A stretch of DNA of 49,230 bases from Streptomyces sp. A012304 (GTDB lineage: Bacteria; Actinomycetota; Actinomycetes; Streptomycetales; Streptomycetaceae): NCBI RefSeq assembly GCF_026008495.1, contig NZ_BQUN01000098.1:240467-289696 (forward strand), written 5' to 3'. The notes beneath the pieces are model-generated. The model had not been told where the DNA came from, searched no databases, and saw nothing but the letters and a program-made list of their open reading frames with translations. The first letter of the stretch is position 1; each line of letters starts with the position of its first letter. This document shows, piece after piece, positions 1 through 8,099 of the stretch. A program made the translations under genes and the position numbers.

Positions 1-53
1 GTGCGTTCAGGGTGCGCTGTGGTGAGGGGCGGTCGGCGGGTACTGGTGACGCC

Positions 54-485
54 TCACGCGCTGACCGGGCGGGTCCAGGTCGGCGGGGTCCCGGTGAGGC
101 GGCACAGCGCCAGGTAGAGGGGGATCGGCGGGGTGTACGGAAGCGTGCCGTCCGGCCGGTGGATGAGTTCGGGGGCGTGCGGGAGGTCGGGGACGAGCGC
201 GCCCGTGGCGTAGTGCGCGGGCGCGGGCCACTCCAGCGCGTAGTCCGAGTCGGCCGGCACCAGCCACCACCAGTGCGTCTCGTCGGCGTATATACAGCCC
301 ACGTGGGGCAGCCGGGGCATGATCAGCTGCCCGAGACACGCGGGTACGGCGACGGCGTCGCAGCCCAGCGGCGCGGTCATGTCGTCGGGCACGGCGAGTC
401 GGCGCGGCGGACTGTCCGTGCCGCGCCGCAGACGCAGCAGTGTCTCGAGACTCAGTACCGTGCCCCGCCCGGGCACGGCGCTCAC
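54..485 (-). CDS. Hypothetical protein downstream of the WhiJ-associated ATPase
   Basis: A 143-residue protein of unknown function. I chose the GTG at 485 because its bases overlap the TGA of the upstream ATPase gene in a GTGA arrangement, which indicates translational coupling. The reading frame stays open far upstream, but there the translation is Arg/Pro-rich shadow of the ATPase gene. The C-terminal two thirds look like a genuine globular protein: a Trp-rich stretch (DETHWWWLVPADSDYALEWP) precedes a Pro-rich tail. No signal peptide, membrane segment or recognised motif is visible. Its coupling to an anti-sigma-type ATPase next to a WhiJ-like pair suggests an accessory regulatory role, but this is inference only. 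Confidence 0.6.
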   Translation of the reverse strand: MSAVPGRGTVLSLETLLRLRRGTDSPPRRLAVPDDMTAPLGCDAVAVPACLGQLIMPRLPHVGCIYADETHWWWLVPADSDYALEWPAPAHYATGALVPDLPHAPELIHRPDGTLPYTPPIPLYLALCRLTGTPPTWTRPVSA

Positions 486-1333
486 GCCGGACCTCGGCCC
501 GGGTCCCGCCGGGGCGGGTGGACCGACAAGGGGGCGGGGAGGTGGTCGGAGGGGGAGCGGCCGCCGGTCTGCGCGCCGTGCTGTCGCTGCGGGACCACGC
601 GGGAGAGCGGGGCGGTGGGCGCGGGGTGCGGCCGCCGTCCCGTGAGGTGCCCGGTCGAGCCGAGCCCCATGTGCTCCCGCTCGCCGGTCTCGTCCTCCTC
701 GCCCGAGCCGCCGGCCGGCCCCGGCTTCGGACGGGCGCCCCAGCCGAGGTCGTCGCGAGGGGCGGCGGGGAGACCGGGAGGGCCGGGCAGGCCGGGGACG
801 CACGGGATGTCGCGGACGTCGTACGACTCCGTGGGCGCGGTGTCGGGGTGGCGGGGCAGGTCGGCCCAGACCAGCAGACCGGGGCCGTGTTCCTGGGCAC
901 CCCAGGAACGGCACAGGGCGTCGACGAGGAACAACCCCCTCCCGTGTTCCTCCTCGGGACGCTGGGGGGACGGGTGCGGCTCACCGGGAGCGCAGCCCTC
1001 GTCGCGCACGGCTATGCGCACGAGGTCGTCGCCGTCGATCAGCTCGCAGACGACGACACCGCTCGCGGTGTGCACGATGGCGTTGGTGACCAGCTCGGAT
1101 ATGACCAGGGCGGCCGTGTCGCAGGTGTCCTCGCACACCGACCAGCCGGTCAGCCGGGCCCGAGCCAGGCGTCTCGCCTGGGCGGGAGAGCCCGGATGGG
1201 CGGCCAGTTCGAATCGGAACCGGCGCTCGGGAACGGTCTGGTCAAGACCGGTTCCCGCGGCGGCACCGAGACCCTGGGGGCGGCCTGCGGCGGCGTCTGT
1301 TCCTAAGCGTGCGGACGGAATCACGCTTGCCAC
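482..1333 (-). CDS. ATP-binding (RsbW-like HATPase) regulatory protein with a TTA codon
   Basis: About 283 residues. The N-terminal ~150 residues form a GHKL/HATPase domain like those of anti-sigma factors: an N-box region (ALVISELVTNAIVHT), a G1-type box (VRDEGCAPGEPHP) and a GRGLFLVDAL glycine motif. The C-terminal ~120 residues are Pro/Gly/Arg-rich and probably disordered. Such ATPases commonly sit beside HTH-DUF5753/DUF397 pairs (whiJ and abaA loci) in Streptomyces. That pair lies divergently at 1592-2707 here. The start is uncertain: GTG 1333 follows a GGCGGGG stretch, and TTG 1360 and GTG 1324 are alternatives. With any of these three starts the gene contains an in-frame TTA codon at 1306-1304, implying dependence on the bldA tRNA. 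The downstream small gene overlaps by 4 bp. Confidence 0.82.
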   Translation of the reverse strand: MASVIPSARLGTDAAAGRPQGLGAAAGTGLDQTVPERRFRFELAAHPGSPAQARRLARARLTGWSVCEDTCDTAALVISELVTNAIVHTASGVVVCELIDGDDLVRIAVRDEGCAPGEPHPSPQRPEEEHGRGLFLVDALCRSWGAQEHGPGLLVWADLPRHPDTAPTESYDVRDIPCVPGLPGPPGLPAAPRDDLGWGARPKPGPAGGSGEEDETGEREHMGLGSTGHLTGRRPHPAPTAPLSRVVPQRQHGAQTGGRSPSDHLPAPLSVHPPRRDPGRGPA

Positions 1334-1350
1334 TATCGCCCCGCCGTGAA

Positions 1351-1503
1351 CACTTGGCAAGTGTCACTCTGAAAAATGCAGAGTGCTGTGTGACGTGGTG
1401 AAGGGCCGTGGCACACTGCTCGCAACAGCACATCGAGCGGCGCCAGTTGGGATCGCCGGAGATCCGTACCCATTCGTACGGATCTTCGAAGTGGATCTTC
1501 GAA
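1351..1503. promoter_or_regulatory. Dyad-rich divergent control region of the WhiJ-like locus
   Basis: The space between the ATPase gene and the HTH gene holds an unusual density of symmetric elements. These are CACTTGGCAAGTG (1351-1363), CACTCTG-N7-CAGAGTG (1365-1385), ATCCGTAC-N6-GTACGGAT (1462-1483), and a direct repeat of GGATCTTCGAA at 1480-1490 and 1493-1503. The element at 1351 overlaps the 5' end of the ATPase transcript or its possible TTG start. These are plausible binding sites for the adjacent HTH protein. Which of them is used cannot be told from sequence. Confidence 0.5.
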
Positions 1504-1591
1504 TGGCGCCGCAGGGCTGTCGGGATTCCTTTCGTGACCGGCCGGCCGGGCCAACCAGGCCCACCGGCAGGGCTCTTCGGGGAGGTGGAGC

Positions 1592-2452
1592 GTGAGCGAA
1601 CCGCGGTCCGCGCCGACCGTCGGACAGGTCGTCCTCGGCCGGCGCCTGCTGGACCTGCGGGAACGCGCCGGGCTCAAGCGCGAGGAGGCCGCCCGTGTCC
1701 TCCGTGTCGCGCCCGCCACCGTCCGTCGTATGGAGATGGCCGAGGTCGCCCTCAAAATCCCCTACCTCCAGCTGCTGCTGAAGGCGTATGGGGTGAGCGA
1801 CGAAGAGGCCGAGGGCTTCGTCCAGCTCGCCGAGGAGGCCAACAAGCCCGGCTGGTGGCAGCGCTTCCACGACGTCCTGCCCGGCTGGTTCTCCATGCAC
1901 GTCAGCCTGGAGGGCGCCGCCTCCCTGATCCGCCAGTACGAGCCACACTTCGTCCCCGGCCTGCTCCAGACCGAGGACTACGCCCGCGGCGTCCTGAGGT
2001 CCGGTGCCATCGGCCAGACCCGGCCGGAGGACATCGAGCGCCTCGTCGCCCTGCGCATGCAACGCCAGGAACTGCTCATCCGGCAGGACGCGCCCCGGCT
2101 GTGGGTCGTGATGGACGAGACGGTGCTGCGCCGCCAGGTGGGCGGCCCGGAGGTGATGCGCGGCCAGATCGACAAACTTCTCGACGCCACGAAGCTGCCC
2201 AACGTGACGCTTCAGGTCGCCCCGTTCGCCAGCGGGCCGCACCCCGGCACGTACGGGCCCTTCGTGCTGTTCCGATTCGCCATGCCGGAGCTTCCGGACA
2301 TGGTCTACAGCGAGTACCTGACCGGCGCCGTCTACCTCGACGCGCGCACCGAGGTGGCGAGCCATCTCGAGGTCATGGACCGCATGGCGGCGCAGGCCGC
2401 TACGGCACATCGCACGAAGGAGATCCTCCGGGATCTCCGCAAGGAGCTGTGA
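1592..2452 (+). CDS. XRE-family HTH regulator with DUF5753 domain (WhiJ-like)
   Basis: 286 residues, starting at GTG 1592 behind a strong GGGAGG site. Residues ~15-75 form a lambda-repressor-like helix-turn-helix (LGRRLLDLRERAGLKREEAA). The remaining ~200 residues are a DUF5753 domain, with the characteristic QYEPHFVPGLLQTEDYAR segment near residues 108-125 and the ligand-pocket-like PHPGTYGPFVLFRF region. This is the architecture of WhiJ/Scr1-type regulators, which work with a small DUF397 protein and often an anti-sigma-type ATPase in developmental or antibiotic control. The DUF397 gene follows with no gap and the ATPase gene is divergent. DNA-binding sites may be the dyads in the upstream gap. 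Confidence 0.93.
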   Translation: MSEPRSAPTVGQVVLGRRLLDLRERAGLKREEAARVLRVAPATVRRMEMAEVALKIPYLQLLLKAYGVSDEEAEGFVQLAEEANKPGWWQRFHDVLPGWFSMHVSLEGAASLIRQYEPHFVPGLLQTEDYARGVLRSGAIGQTRPEDIERLVALRMQRQELLIRQDAPRLWVVMDETVLRRQVGGPEVMRGQIDKLLDATKLPNVTLQVAPFASGPHPGTYGPFVLFRFAMPELPDMVYSEYLTGAVYLDARTEVASHLEVMDRMAAQAATAHRTKEILRDLRKEL

Positions 2453-2707
2453 ATGGATCGCATCAAGCCGCGCAAACGGGTCTACAACGGCATGCCCGCG
2501 CGGGACTTGGGCAGCGAAGGCTGGCACAAGCCGTGGAGCGGCGGCAACGGCGGGAACTGCCTGGAGGCGATGAAGCTCGCCGACGGCCGTATCGCCGTCC
2601 GTCAGTCCACCGACCCGGACGGTCCGGCCCTGATCTACACCACCGACGAGATGACCGCCTTCATCGAGGGCGCCAAGGCGGGGGAGGCGGACTTCCTGCT
2701 GTCGTGA
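2453..2707 (+). CDS. DUF397 domain-containing small protein
   Basis: 84 residues. Its ATG follows the TGA of the HTH gene directly (TGAATG), so the two are translationally coupled. DUF397 proteins are the small partners of HTH-DUF5753 regulators in Streptomyces, and some antagonise the DNA-binding partner. Family features seen here are the WHKPWSGGNGGNCLEA segment (residues ~24-39), which matches the usual W-x-K-S-S-x-S-x-x-x-G-x-C-V/L-E core, then a short beta region (GRIAVRQSTDPDGPALIYT) and a C-terminal helix (EMTAFIEGAKAGEAD). The core usually reads KSS; here it reads KPWSGG, a minor variation. Confidence 0.92.
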   Translation: MDRIKPRKRVYNGMPARDLGSEGWHKPWSGGNGGNCLEAMKLADGRIAVRQSTDPDGPALIYTTDEMTAFIEGAKAGEADFLLS

Positions 2708-2784
2708 CCTGCTTGGCTTTCTGAGTTCGGCTTCTTTTGCATTGGTACTGACTTGATTACTCGTTGCATCTTACGGAGTGCCTC

Positions 2785-3597
2785 ATGACCGGGCAGTTCC
2801 CGACCCCTCCCGTTGAGATCGACACCAGCAAGCCCCACCCCGCCCGGATGTACGACTGGTACCTCGGCGGCAAGGACAATTACCCCGTCGACGAGGCGAT
2901 GGGCCGGCAGATGCTCGCCCTGGACCCGCGGGTTCCGGTGATGGCCCGGGTCAACCGCGCTTTCATGCACCGGGCGACCCGCTGGCTCGCCAAGAACGGC
3001 GTACGGCAGTTCCTGGACATCGGCACGGGCATCCCGACCGAGCCGAACCTGCACCAGGTCGCCCAGCGGATCGCGCCGGACGCGCGCGTGGTCTACTGCG
3101 ACAACGACCCGATCGTGCTGGTCCACGCGGCCGCGTTGCTGCGCAGCACGCCCGAGGGCGTCACGGAGTACCTCCAGGCGGACGTCCGCGACCCGGCCAC
3201 CATCGTGAAGGAGGCCAGGAAGGTCCTGGACTTCGACCGGCCGGTGGCCCTGTCGCTGATCGCGCTGCTGCACTTCGTCCCCGACGAGGACGGCGCGCAC
3301 GAACTGGTCGACCGGCTGCTCGCCGAACTGCCCTCCGGAAGCCACCTGGTGATGACGCACGCCACCGCGGACTTCACCCCGCAGGAGTCCGCGGCGGCCA
3401 CGGAGAAGCTCAAGGCGGCCGGCGTCACCCTGGCGCTTCGCTCCCGCGCGGAGTTCAGCCGGTTCTTCGACGGCCTCGACCTGGTCGAACCCGGCGTCGC
3501 GGTGGTGCCCGACTGGCACCCTGAACTCGGCGAGCCGGTGCCCGGTCAGGAAGACGGCGTCATCCCGGGGTACGGGGCGGTGGGCCGCAAGTCCTGA
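2785..3597 (+). CDS. SAM-dependent methyltransferase, DUF574 (Methyltransf_19) family
   Basis: 270 residues. ATG 2785 is preferred over an upstream TTG at 2764 because GGAG lies at 2775-2778 and the family starts near this point. The diagnostic N-terminal signature YDWYLGGKDNYPVDEAMG is present. It is followed by a SAM-binding glycine motif (FLDIGTGIPTEPNLH), an acidic loop (VVYCDNDPIVL) and a post-motif (ALSLIALLHFVPD). This family is greatly expanded in Streptomyces and is often found next to HTH/DUF397 genes, as here; substrates are unknown. A 77-nt gap with AT-rich bases separates it from the DUF397 gene, so it may have its own promoter. Confidence 0.92.
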   Translation: MTGQFPTPPVEIDTSKPHPARMYDWYLGGKDNYPVDEAMGRQMLALDPRVPVMARVNRAFMHRATRWLAKNGVRQFLDIGTGIPTEPNLHQVAQRIAPDARVVYCDNDPIVLVHAAALLRSTPEGVTEYLQADVRDPATIVKEARKVLDFDRPVALSLIALLHFVPDEDGAHELVDRLLAELPSGSHLVMTHATADFTPQESAAATEKLKAAGVTLALRSRAEFSRFFDGLDLVEPGVAVVPDWHPELGEPVPGQEDGVIPGYGAVGRKS

Positions 3598-3655
3598 CCG
3601 GGGCCGGTGTGAGAACGGGGGTCGGTGTCAGAACCGGGACCCGGCCGGTGTGGTG

Positions 3656-4372
3656 TCAGAACCGGGACCACATGCGCCGTGGGGCGTCCACCAGACGGCT
3701 CACGGCGACCACCGGAAGCGGCGGCTGCTCGGCCTCGGCGCGGTCGAGGTGCAGTCCGTAGTAGATCTGCTCGATCGACGGCGGCCCGACCGCGAGGTTG
3801 CGCCGGACGGCCGCCGACGACGACTCCTCCCCGGTCTGCACCAGGTACGCGGCCGCCATGGTGCCCGTACGGCCCACGCCCGCGCCGCAGTGCACGAACA
3901 CCTTCCCGGGCGCCTGTGCGACGACGTCGAGGAGACGCTGCACCTGCTCGGGCTTCGGCGTCTGCCCGTCCCGGATGGGCAGACGTACGACGTCCAGCCC
4001 GGCCTTGTTCGGTCCGGCGAGCTGGTGCGCGGTCAGGTCCTCGGCACGCAGGTCGACCACGGTGGTGAAGCCCATGCTCGCCAACGATCCGTACCCGGCG
4101 GGGCTGGGGGCCGCGCCGCGCCACAGCCGCTTTTCGGCGTCCACGGGCTGGAAGTGATGGATGCCCTGCACGGTTCGGGTGCCCGGCGGTGCGGGGGTCT
4201 CCTCTCGGGCCCAGTAGGACACGGCCAGGATGCCGAGGGCTCCGGCGGCCCACAGGGCGAGGTAGCCGACGATCAGCCCGAGGAGGACTCGCAGCGCCAG
4301 CCGCGCGCGGAAGCGCCTGCGCAGGGACGGGGAGGGGGTGGGAGTGGGCGAGGGTGTGGCGAGAACAGCCAT
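3656..4372 (-). CDS. Membrane-anchored dual-specificity/tyrosine protein phosphatase
   Basis: 238 residues. A Pro/Thr/Ser and Arg-rich cytoplasmic N-terminus precedes one transmembrane helix at about residues 25-50 (ALRVLLGLIVGYLALWAAGAL). The catalytic domain carries the Cys-phosphatase loop HCGAGVGRTGTM near residue 160, matching HCxxGxxRT, with a general-acid candidate in the RLPIRDGQTP region. With the helix oriented N-in, the catalytic domain would lie outside the membrane; the reverse topology cannot be excluded. The gene is downstream of, and on the same strand as, the PEP-utilising enzyme and membrane protein genes, but a 139-nt AT-rich gap suggests a separate promoter. The natural substrate is unknown. 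Confidence 0.85.
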   Translation of the reverse strand: MAVLATPSPTPTPSPSLRRRFRARLALRVLLGLIVGYLALWAAGALGILAVSYWAREETPAPPGTRTVQGIHHFQPVDAEKRLWRGAAPSPAGYGSLASMGFTTVVDLRAEDLTAHQLAGPNKAGLDVVRLPIRDGQTPKPEQVQRLLDVVAQAPGKVFVHCGAGVGRTGTMAAAYLVQTGEESSSAAVRRNLAVGPPSIEQIYYGLHLDRAEAEQPPLPVVAVSRLVDAPRRMWSRF

Positions 4373-4511
4373 GAGCGACCCGATGGGGCTAGGGGACGGA
4401 GAGCGCGTTCGTGCATGCTAACCCGGGACACCCGTGGTGGTCTTGTCCGTGTACGTATGTATATGCGAACGATATGACCGAATAGGGCGTTTTTTAAGAG
4501 TTTTGCCCTGG

Positions 4512-5627
4512 TCAGTGGCCGTCCTGCGTCGCGTCGCCTATGCCGACGACTGTGAGGGCGGCGCGTTCCAGGGTCGCGTCCTCCAGGCAGCCGCGCAGCC
4601 GCATCCGGTCGTTCTCGGTGAGTGCGGGCCGGACGACCCCCGCGTACAGACCGTCCCCGAGGTCGCCGAGGGTCGCGTGGCGCAGCGGTACGGACGTGGA
4701 GTCCCGGCAGCGCTCCCAGACCTGCTGGGCGGCCAGGGACCGCCGCTCGGCCGTCATGTCCGCGCCCCGCATGTCGACCCGGACGATCACGGAGGTCGCC
4801 GCGTTCCCGTTCGCCCGCTCCTGCCGGGTCTGCGTCAGCTCGGCGAGACCGGCGACCAGCGCGGTGAGCAGGGCGGCCACCACGGCGACGGCGGCGACCA
4901 GGCGTGCGGCGCGGGCCGGGGAGGGGCGGGCGCCCAGCGGCGGCAGGTCGTCCAGGTCGTCGAGGCTGTAGGGGTTGGGGTTGTAGGGGTTCTTGAGGTC
5001 GCTCAGGTTGTTGAGGTCGTCGCGCGCCTCCGGGGCCTCTGGGTCCTGTCGGGCGGCTGGGGCCTTCGAGCCGTGCCGGAACCAGCGCGGTGTAAGCCGC
5101 TGTGGGGGTCGGTGGGTGCCCTGTGCGTGTCGGTCCGAGTGCGGTGCGTAGGGGTCGGTGAGTGAGGAGGCGTCGGGGGCGGCGAGGACGGCCAGTCGGC
5201 CCGCCAGCCGCCGCTCGGCCGGCCGGGCCGTGACTGAGGCGATCCGCTGGACGACCCAGGCCAGTGCGGACAGCAGCACTCCGGTGACCATGAGCACCGG
5301 CACGAACACATACGTGCGGTCCGCCGGGTCCCGCAGCCACCGGAACCGGACGTCCTCGCGCTCCGCCGCGGGCTGCCGGAGCCGGTCGAGCACGTCCGCC
5401 TGCCGAGCGTCGCTCTCCCGCTGCCGCCGGTCGGTGTCACGCAGCCGCTCCTCGATCCGGGTCAGCCGCCCGAGCATCACGACGCCGAACAGCATCACCT
5501 CGACGACCAGCAGCAGCACGCCGCAGAGCATGGCCCGCTGCCACTGCCACCGGTACAGGTAGACGATCAGATACGTGCCGGCCCCGGCGGCGGCCAGCGC
5601 TCCGAAGACGTACGCGACCCTTCTCAT
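4512..5627 (-). CDS. Membrane protein with coiled-coil and disordered linker, coupled to a PEP-utilising enzyme
   Basis: 371 residues, function not recognised. Segments in order: two transmembrane helices (residues ~5-25 and ~32-54); a charged coiled-coil-like stretch (RIEERLRDTDRRQRESDARQ); a third helix (~106-127); a long Pro/Asp/Asn-rich linker; a fourth helix (VAAVAVVAALLTALVAGLAEL, near 245-265); and a C-terminal ~100-residue soluble domain with two cysteines (WERCRDS and LRGCLEDA). Its ATG overlaps the TGA of the upstream phosphotransferase gene by 4 bp (ATGA), so the two are co-translated. The paired cysteines and a terminal helix suggest an extracytoplasmic, disulfide-bonded domain (inference). 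Confidence 0.75.
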   Translation of the reverse strand: MRRVAYVFGALAAAGAGTYLIVYLYRWQWQRAMLCGVLLLVVEVMLFGVVMLGRLTRIEERLRDTDRRQRESDARQADVLDRLRQPAAEREDVRFRWLRDPADRTYVFVPVLMVTGVLLSALAWVVQRIASVTARPAERRLAGRLAVLAAPDASSLTDPYAPHSDRHAQGTHRPPQRLTPRWFRHGSKAPAARQDPEAPEARDDLNNLSDLKNPYNPNPYSLDDLDDLPPLGARPSPARAARLVAAVAVVAALLTALVAGLAELTQTRQERANGNAATSVIVRVDMRGADMTAERRSLAAQQVWERCRDSTSVPLRHATLGDLGDGLYAGVVRPALTENDRMRLRGCLEDATLERAALTVVGIGDATQDGH

Positions 5628-7747
5628 GCCGTGCCTCCGGGCCGGACCTCACCGGTGGTCCCGTCGACGGTCAGCCGCGAGCCGGGCGGGAAACGGTGCA
5701 CGGCGTCCACGACGCCGACGACCGCGGGCAGCCCGAACTCCCGTGCCAGGACAGCGAGATGGGAGAGCGGGCTGCCGGTCTGCGCGACCAGGCCGAGGAG
5801 ACCGGGCAGCAGCGGGGCGAACGCGGGATCCAGGGTGCGCACGACCAGCACAGGGTCCTGCGGCCGGGGTCCGGCCCCGTCCCAGACGGTCCCCATCGCC
5901 CGCCCACCCGACACGCCGCGTCCTCCCTCGCCGTCGTCGTCGCGGTGCTCGGCGACGACGACCCCGCCCGCCGTGAGACGGAAGGCGTCCGGCAGCGGGG
6001 CCGAGGCGGGCCGCGGCACGCGCGCGTGGAGATCGCCGGGCAGGGTCCCGCCGTCGAGGGCGGCGGCCAGTTCCCGCCAGCGCAGCAGCCCGACGCGCTC
6101 CCCGTCGAGCCCCCAGCGCTGGGCCGCCTCCCGCACCAGCCGCACCTGCAACTCCTGCACCCAGCGGATACGGAGGCGGAGGGCTTCACGGGGCGGGAGG
6201 ACGGGGCTGCCCGTGACGGTCGGGGCCGGCTCGCCGTTCGAGCCGCGGTGCCGGACGCCGCCGTTCCGACGCGCCGTGGGAGGCGGGGGGAGCTGCGGAC
6301 GGCCCAGCAGGGTGGGTGCGGTGAGGGCCAGGATCACGGGGTGTGTGGCGATCAGGTCCCCCTCGGGCACTCCTCTCGCCCGGGCCCGCTCCAGGGCCGT
6401 CAGCGCCGTACCGGCGGCCGTGCGGCTCGTCGCGCGGCTCTCCGGCGGCTCGTGCAGCAGGGCACCCGTGAGTGCCTCCTGGGCGTGCAGGGAGACCAGG
6501 ACCCTGCGCGCCCAGCGCAGCTCCACGGCCAGGTCGGGGGCGGCCAGCAGGGCGGGCGCGGGCACCTCGGCCAGGTGGCGGTCGACGTCCGCGACGAGAT
6601 CCGTCGCGAGGCCCGGCAGCGCCGGGCCCAGCCGCCCCACCCGCCAGGCCGCGGCGAGCCGGCGCGCTCCCGGCGCCGGGTTCAGCAGCGCGAGCCACGG
6701 GTGCCTCGGCGCGACCGCGCCGAGCAGCCGCAGGTCGGCTGCCGGGCGCCCGCCGGCCGTCGTGACCACCGGCACCGTCCGCAGCAGCCGGCGTGGCGCG
6801 GTGCCGCCGATGTCGAGCGCGGCGGCCAGTCCACGGGCCATCGGCGCCACCCACAGGTCCTCCTCCAGTGGCGCCAGCTGCTCCGGCAGCGTCTCCGCGA
6901 CAGGACCGGGCCCGAGCAGGCGCGCCCCGCGCACCGGCCGTGCCGCCATCGCCGTGATCGGCCGGCTCTGGAACAGCCACAGCCGCCCGTCCTCGTCGAA
7001 CCCGAACTCGATGTCCTGCGGCCCGCCGAAGACGGCCCGGGCTCGCCGCGCGAGCCGCGCCAGCCGGAACAGCTCCACGCGCGTGAGCAGCCGGTCGGCT
7101 CCCGCGGGCTCCGTCCGAAGCAGCCGCCCGTGCGCGCCGAGCCAGTGGTCGGTACCCGTCCGCTCCCCGCTGACCAGGGTGTCCGGCCCGCCGCGCACCG
7201 CGCTCACCAGTATCCGGTCGGGCCGCCCGGCCACGGGGTCGGCGCCGAACACCACCCCGCCGACCCGGGCCGTGAGCATCGGCTGGACCAGCACCGCCAT
7301 CGGCGCCGTGGACCCGTCGGGCCGCCGCGCCGACTCCAGCACGGTCCGTACGGCCGTACGGAAGGCCGGCCAGCCGCGGACGTCGAGCACGGACGCGAAC
7401 TGCCCGGCCAGCGACAACTCGTCCGTGTCCTCCTGCGGCGACGAGGACCGTACGACGAGCGGGCGGGTGCCGCCCTCGGAGAGCTTGTCCCAGGCGCGCC
7501 GCAGGGCGACCGTGTCGCCGCCCCCGTGGTGCGGGATCACGAAGCCGGGGAGGACAGGCAGCCCGGCCCGGGCCGCGCGAGCGAGGTGCGCGGCCTTGGA
7601 CCCCGCCGACCGGGGGGACTCGGCGCCGGGCTGTTCCAGGGGGACGGCGGCCGGGACGCGGTCCCCGGCCAGGCCCAGGGTCACCTGGCCCCGCGCGCCT
7701 TCCCCGCCGTGGGCGTCTTCTTCGTGACGTTCGTCGAGCGTCGTCAT
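5624..7747 (-). CDS. PEP/pyruvate-binding phosphotransferase, PEP synthase/Rph-like
   Basis: 707 residues from ATG 7747, which has GGAGGG just upstream; the open frame runs on to 7936 but lacks a ribosome site there. The N-terminal ~300 residues form the ATP-grasp domain of PEP synthases (SAGSKAAHLARA, VVRSSSPQEDTDELSLAGQF, GGPQDIEFGFDEDGRLWLFQSRP). A helical middle region of ~300 residues is not recognised. The C-terminus is a swivelling phosphohistidine domain (TGSPLSHLAVLAREFGLPAVVG, His near residue 663). The TIM-barrel PEP/pyruvate domain of true PpsA is absent, and the domain order matches rifampicin phosphotransferase (ATP-grasp, acceptor-binding, His). It therefore probably phosphorylates some small molecule or partner rather than making PEP; the acceptor is unknown. 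Confidence 0.82.
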   Translation of the reverse strand: MTTLDERHEEDAHGGEGARGQVTLGLAGDRVPAAVPLEQPGAESPRSAGSKAAHLARAARAGLPVLPGFVIPHHGGGDTVALRRAWDKLSEGGTRPLVVRSSSPQEDTDELSLAGQFASVLDVRGWPAFRTAVRTVLESARRPDGSTAPMAVLVQPMLTARVGGVVFGADPVAGRPDRILVSAVRGGPDTLVSGERTGTDHWLGAHGRLLRTEPAGADRLLTRVELFRLARLARRARAVFGGPQDIEFGFDEDGRLWLFQSRPITAMAARPVRGARLLGPGPVAETLPEQLAPLEEDLWVAPMARGLAAALDIGGTAPRRLLRTVPVVTTAGGRPAADLRLLGAVAPRHPWLALLNPAPGARRLAAAWRVGRLGPALPGLATDLVADVDRHLAEVPAPALLAAPDLAVELRWARRVLVSLHAQEALTGALLHEPPESRATSRTAAGTALTALERARARGVPEGDLIATHPVILALTAPTLLGRPQLPPPPTARRNGGVRHRGSNGEPAPTVTGSPVLPPREALRLRIRWVQELQVRLVREAAQRWGLDGERVGLLRWRELAAALDGGTLPGDLHARVPRPASAPLPDAFRLTAGGVVVAEHRDDDGEGGRGVSGGRAMGTVWDGAGPRPQDPVLVVRTLDPAFAPLLPGLLGLVAQTGSPLSHLAVLAREFGLPAVVGVVDAVHRFPPGSRLTVDGTTGEVRPGGTA

Positions 7748-8099
7748 CCAACACCCTCCAGGACCGGCCGCCAACAGGGGGGACGCGCGGGGGTGGCCCT
7801 GCGCCTGACGGCGGAACGAAGGATGGGGGCGGGCCGCTGCCGGTCCGTGACCCGGACGCGACGGCAGCACACCTCCTGTTCCGATGGTCCCACCGCAGTT
7901 CTCATCCATGTAGCCCCAAAGCGACTTTTCGGACATGCGTGGGAGGAATTACGGAGGTGGCCGTAGGGCGCTACGGGCGGTTCCTCCGGGGGGAGCGGTC
8001 CATGCCCTCGTTCTCGGGGAGGAGTGGCTGTGGCGGGGTCGCCTTCGGGGGGTGAGCGCGGGGGCGCGTCACGTCACGGCCGTGGTGGTGAGGGCGGGG
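7748..8099. other. Upstream region of the PEP-utilising enzyme gene, no gene seen
   Basis: About 350 bp without a convincing coding sequence. Long open frames cross it on both strands, but they lack ribosome sites and recognisable protein. It presumably holds the promoter for the minus-strand phosphotransferase gene. The segment around 7905-7965 is locally less GC-rich and is the best candidate for that promoter. Confidence 0.4.

Noticed and set aside
1..53. Possible gene at the left edge
   Set aside because: Too short to judge; no start, ribosome site or recognisable translation.
4430..4511. AT-rich island with TATGTATATG and a T-run
   Set aside because: Probably only the promoter of the phosphatase gene; no sign of an insertion, attachment site or RNA gene.
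4508..4519. CTGGTCAGTGGC resembling the damage block
   Set aside because: No TAGGGT-like hexamer at the required spacing, and it overlaps the end of a minus-strand gene.
5631..7966. Long plus-strand frames opposite the PEP-utilising enzyme gene
   Set aside because: Ser/Arg/Pro-rich translation, no domain, no ribosome site; the minus strand carries clear ATP-grasp and phosphohistidine motifs.
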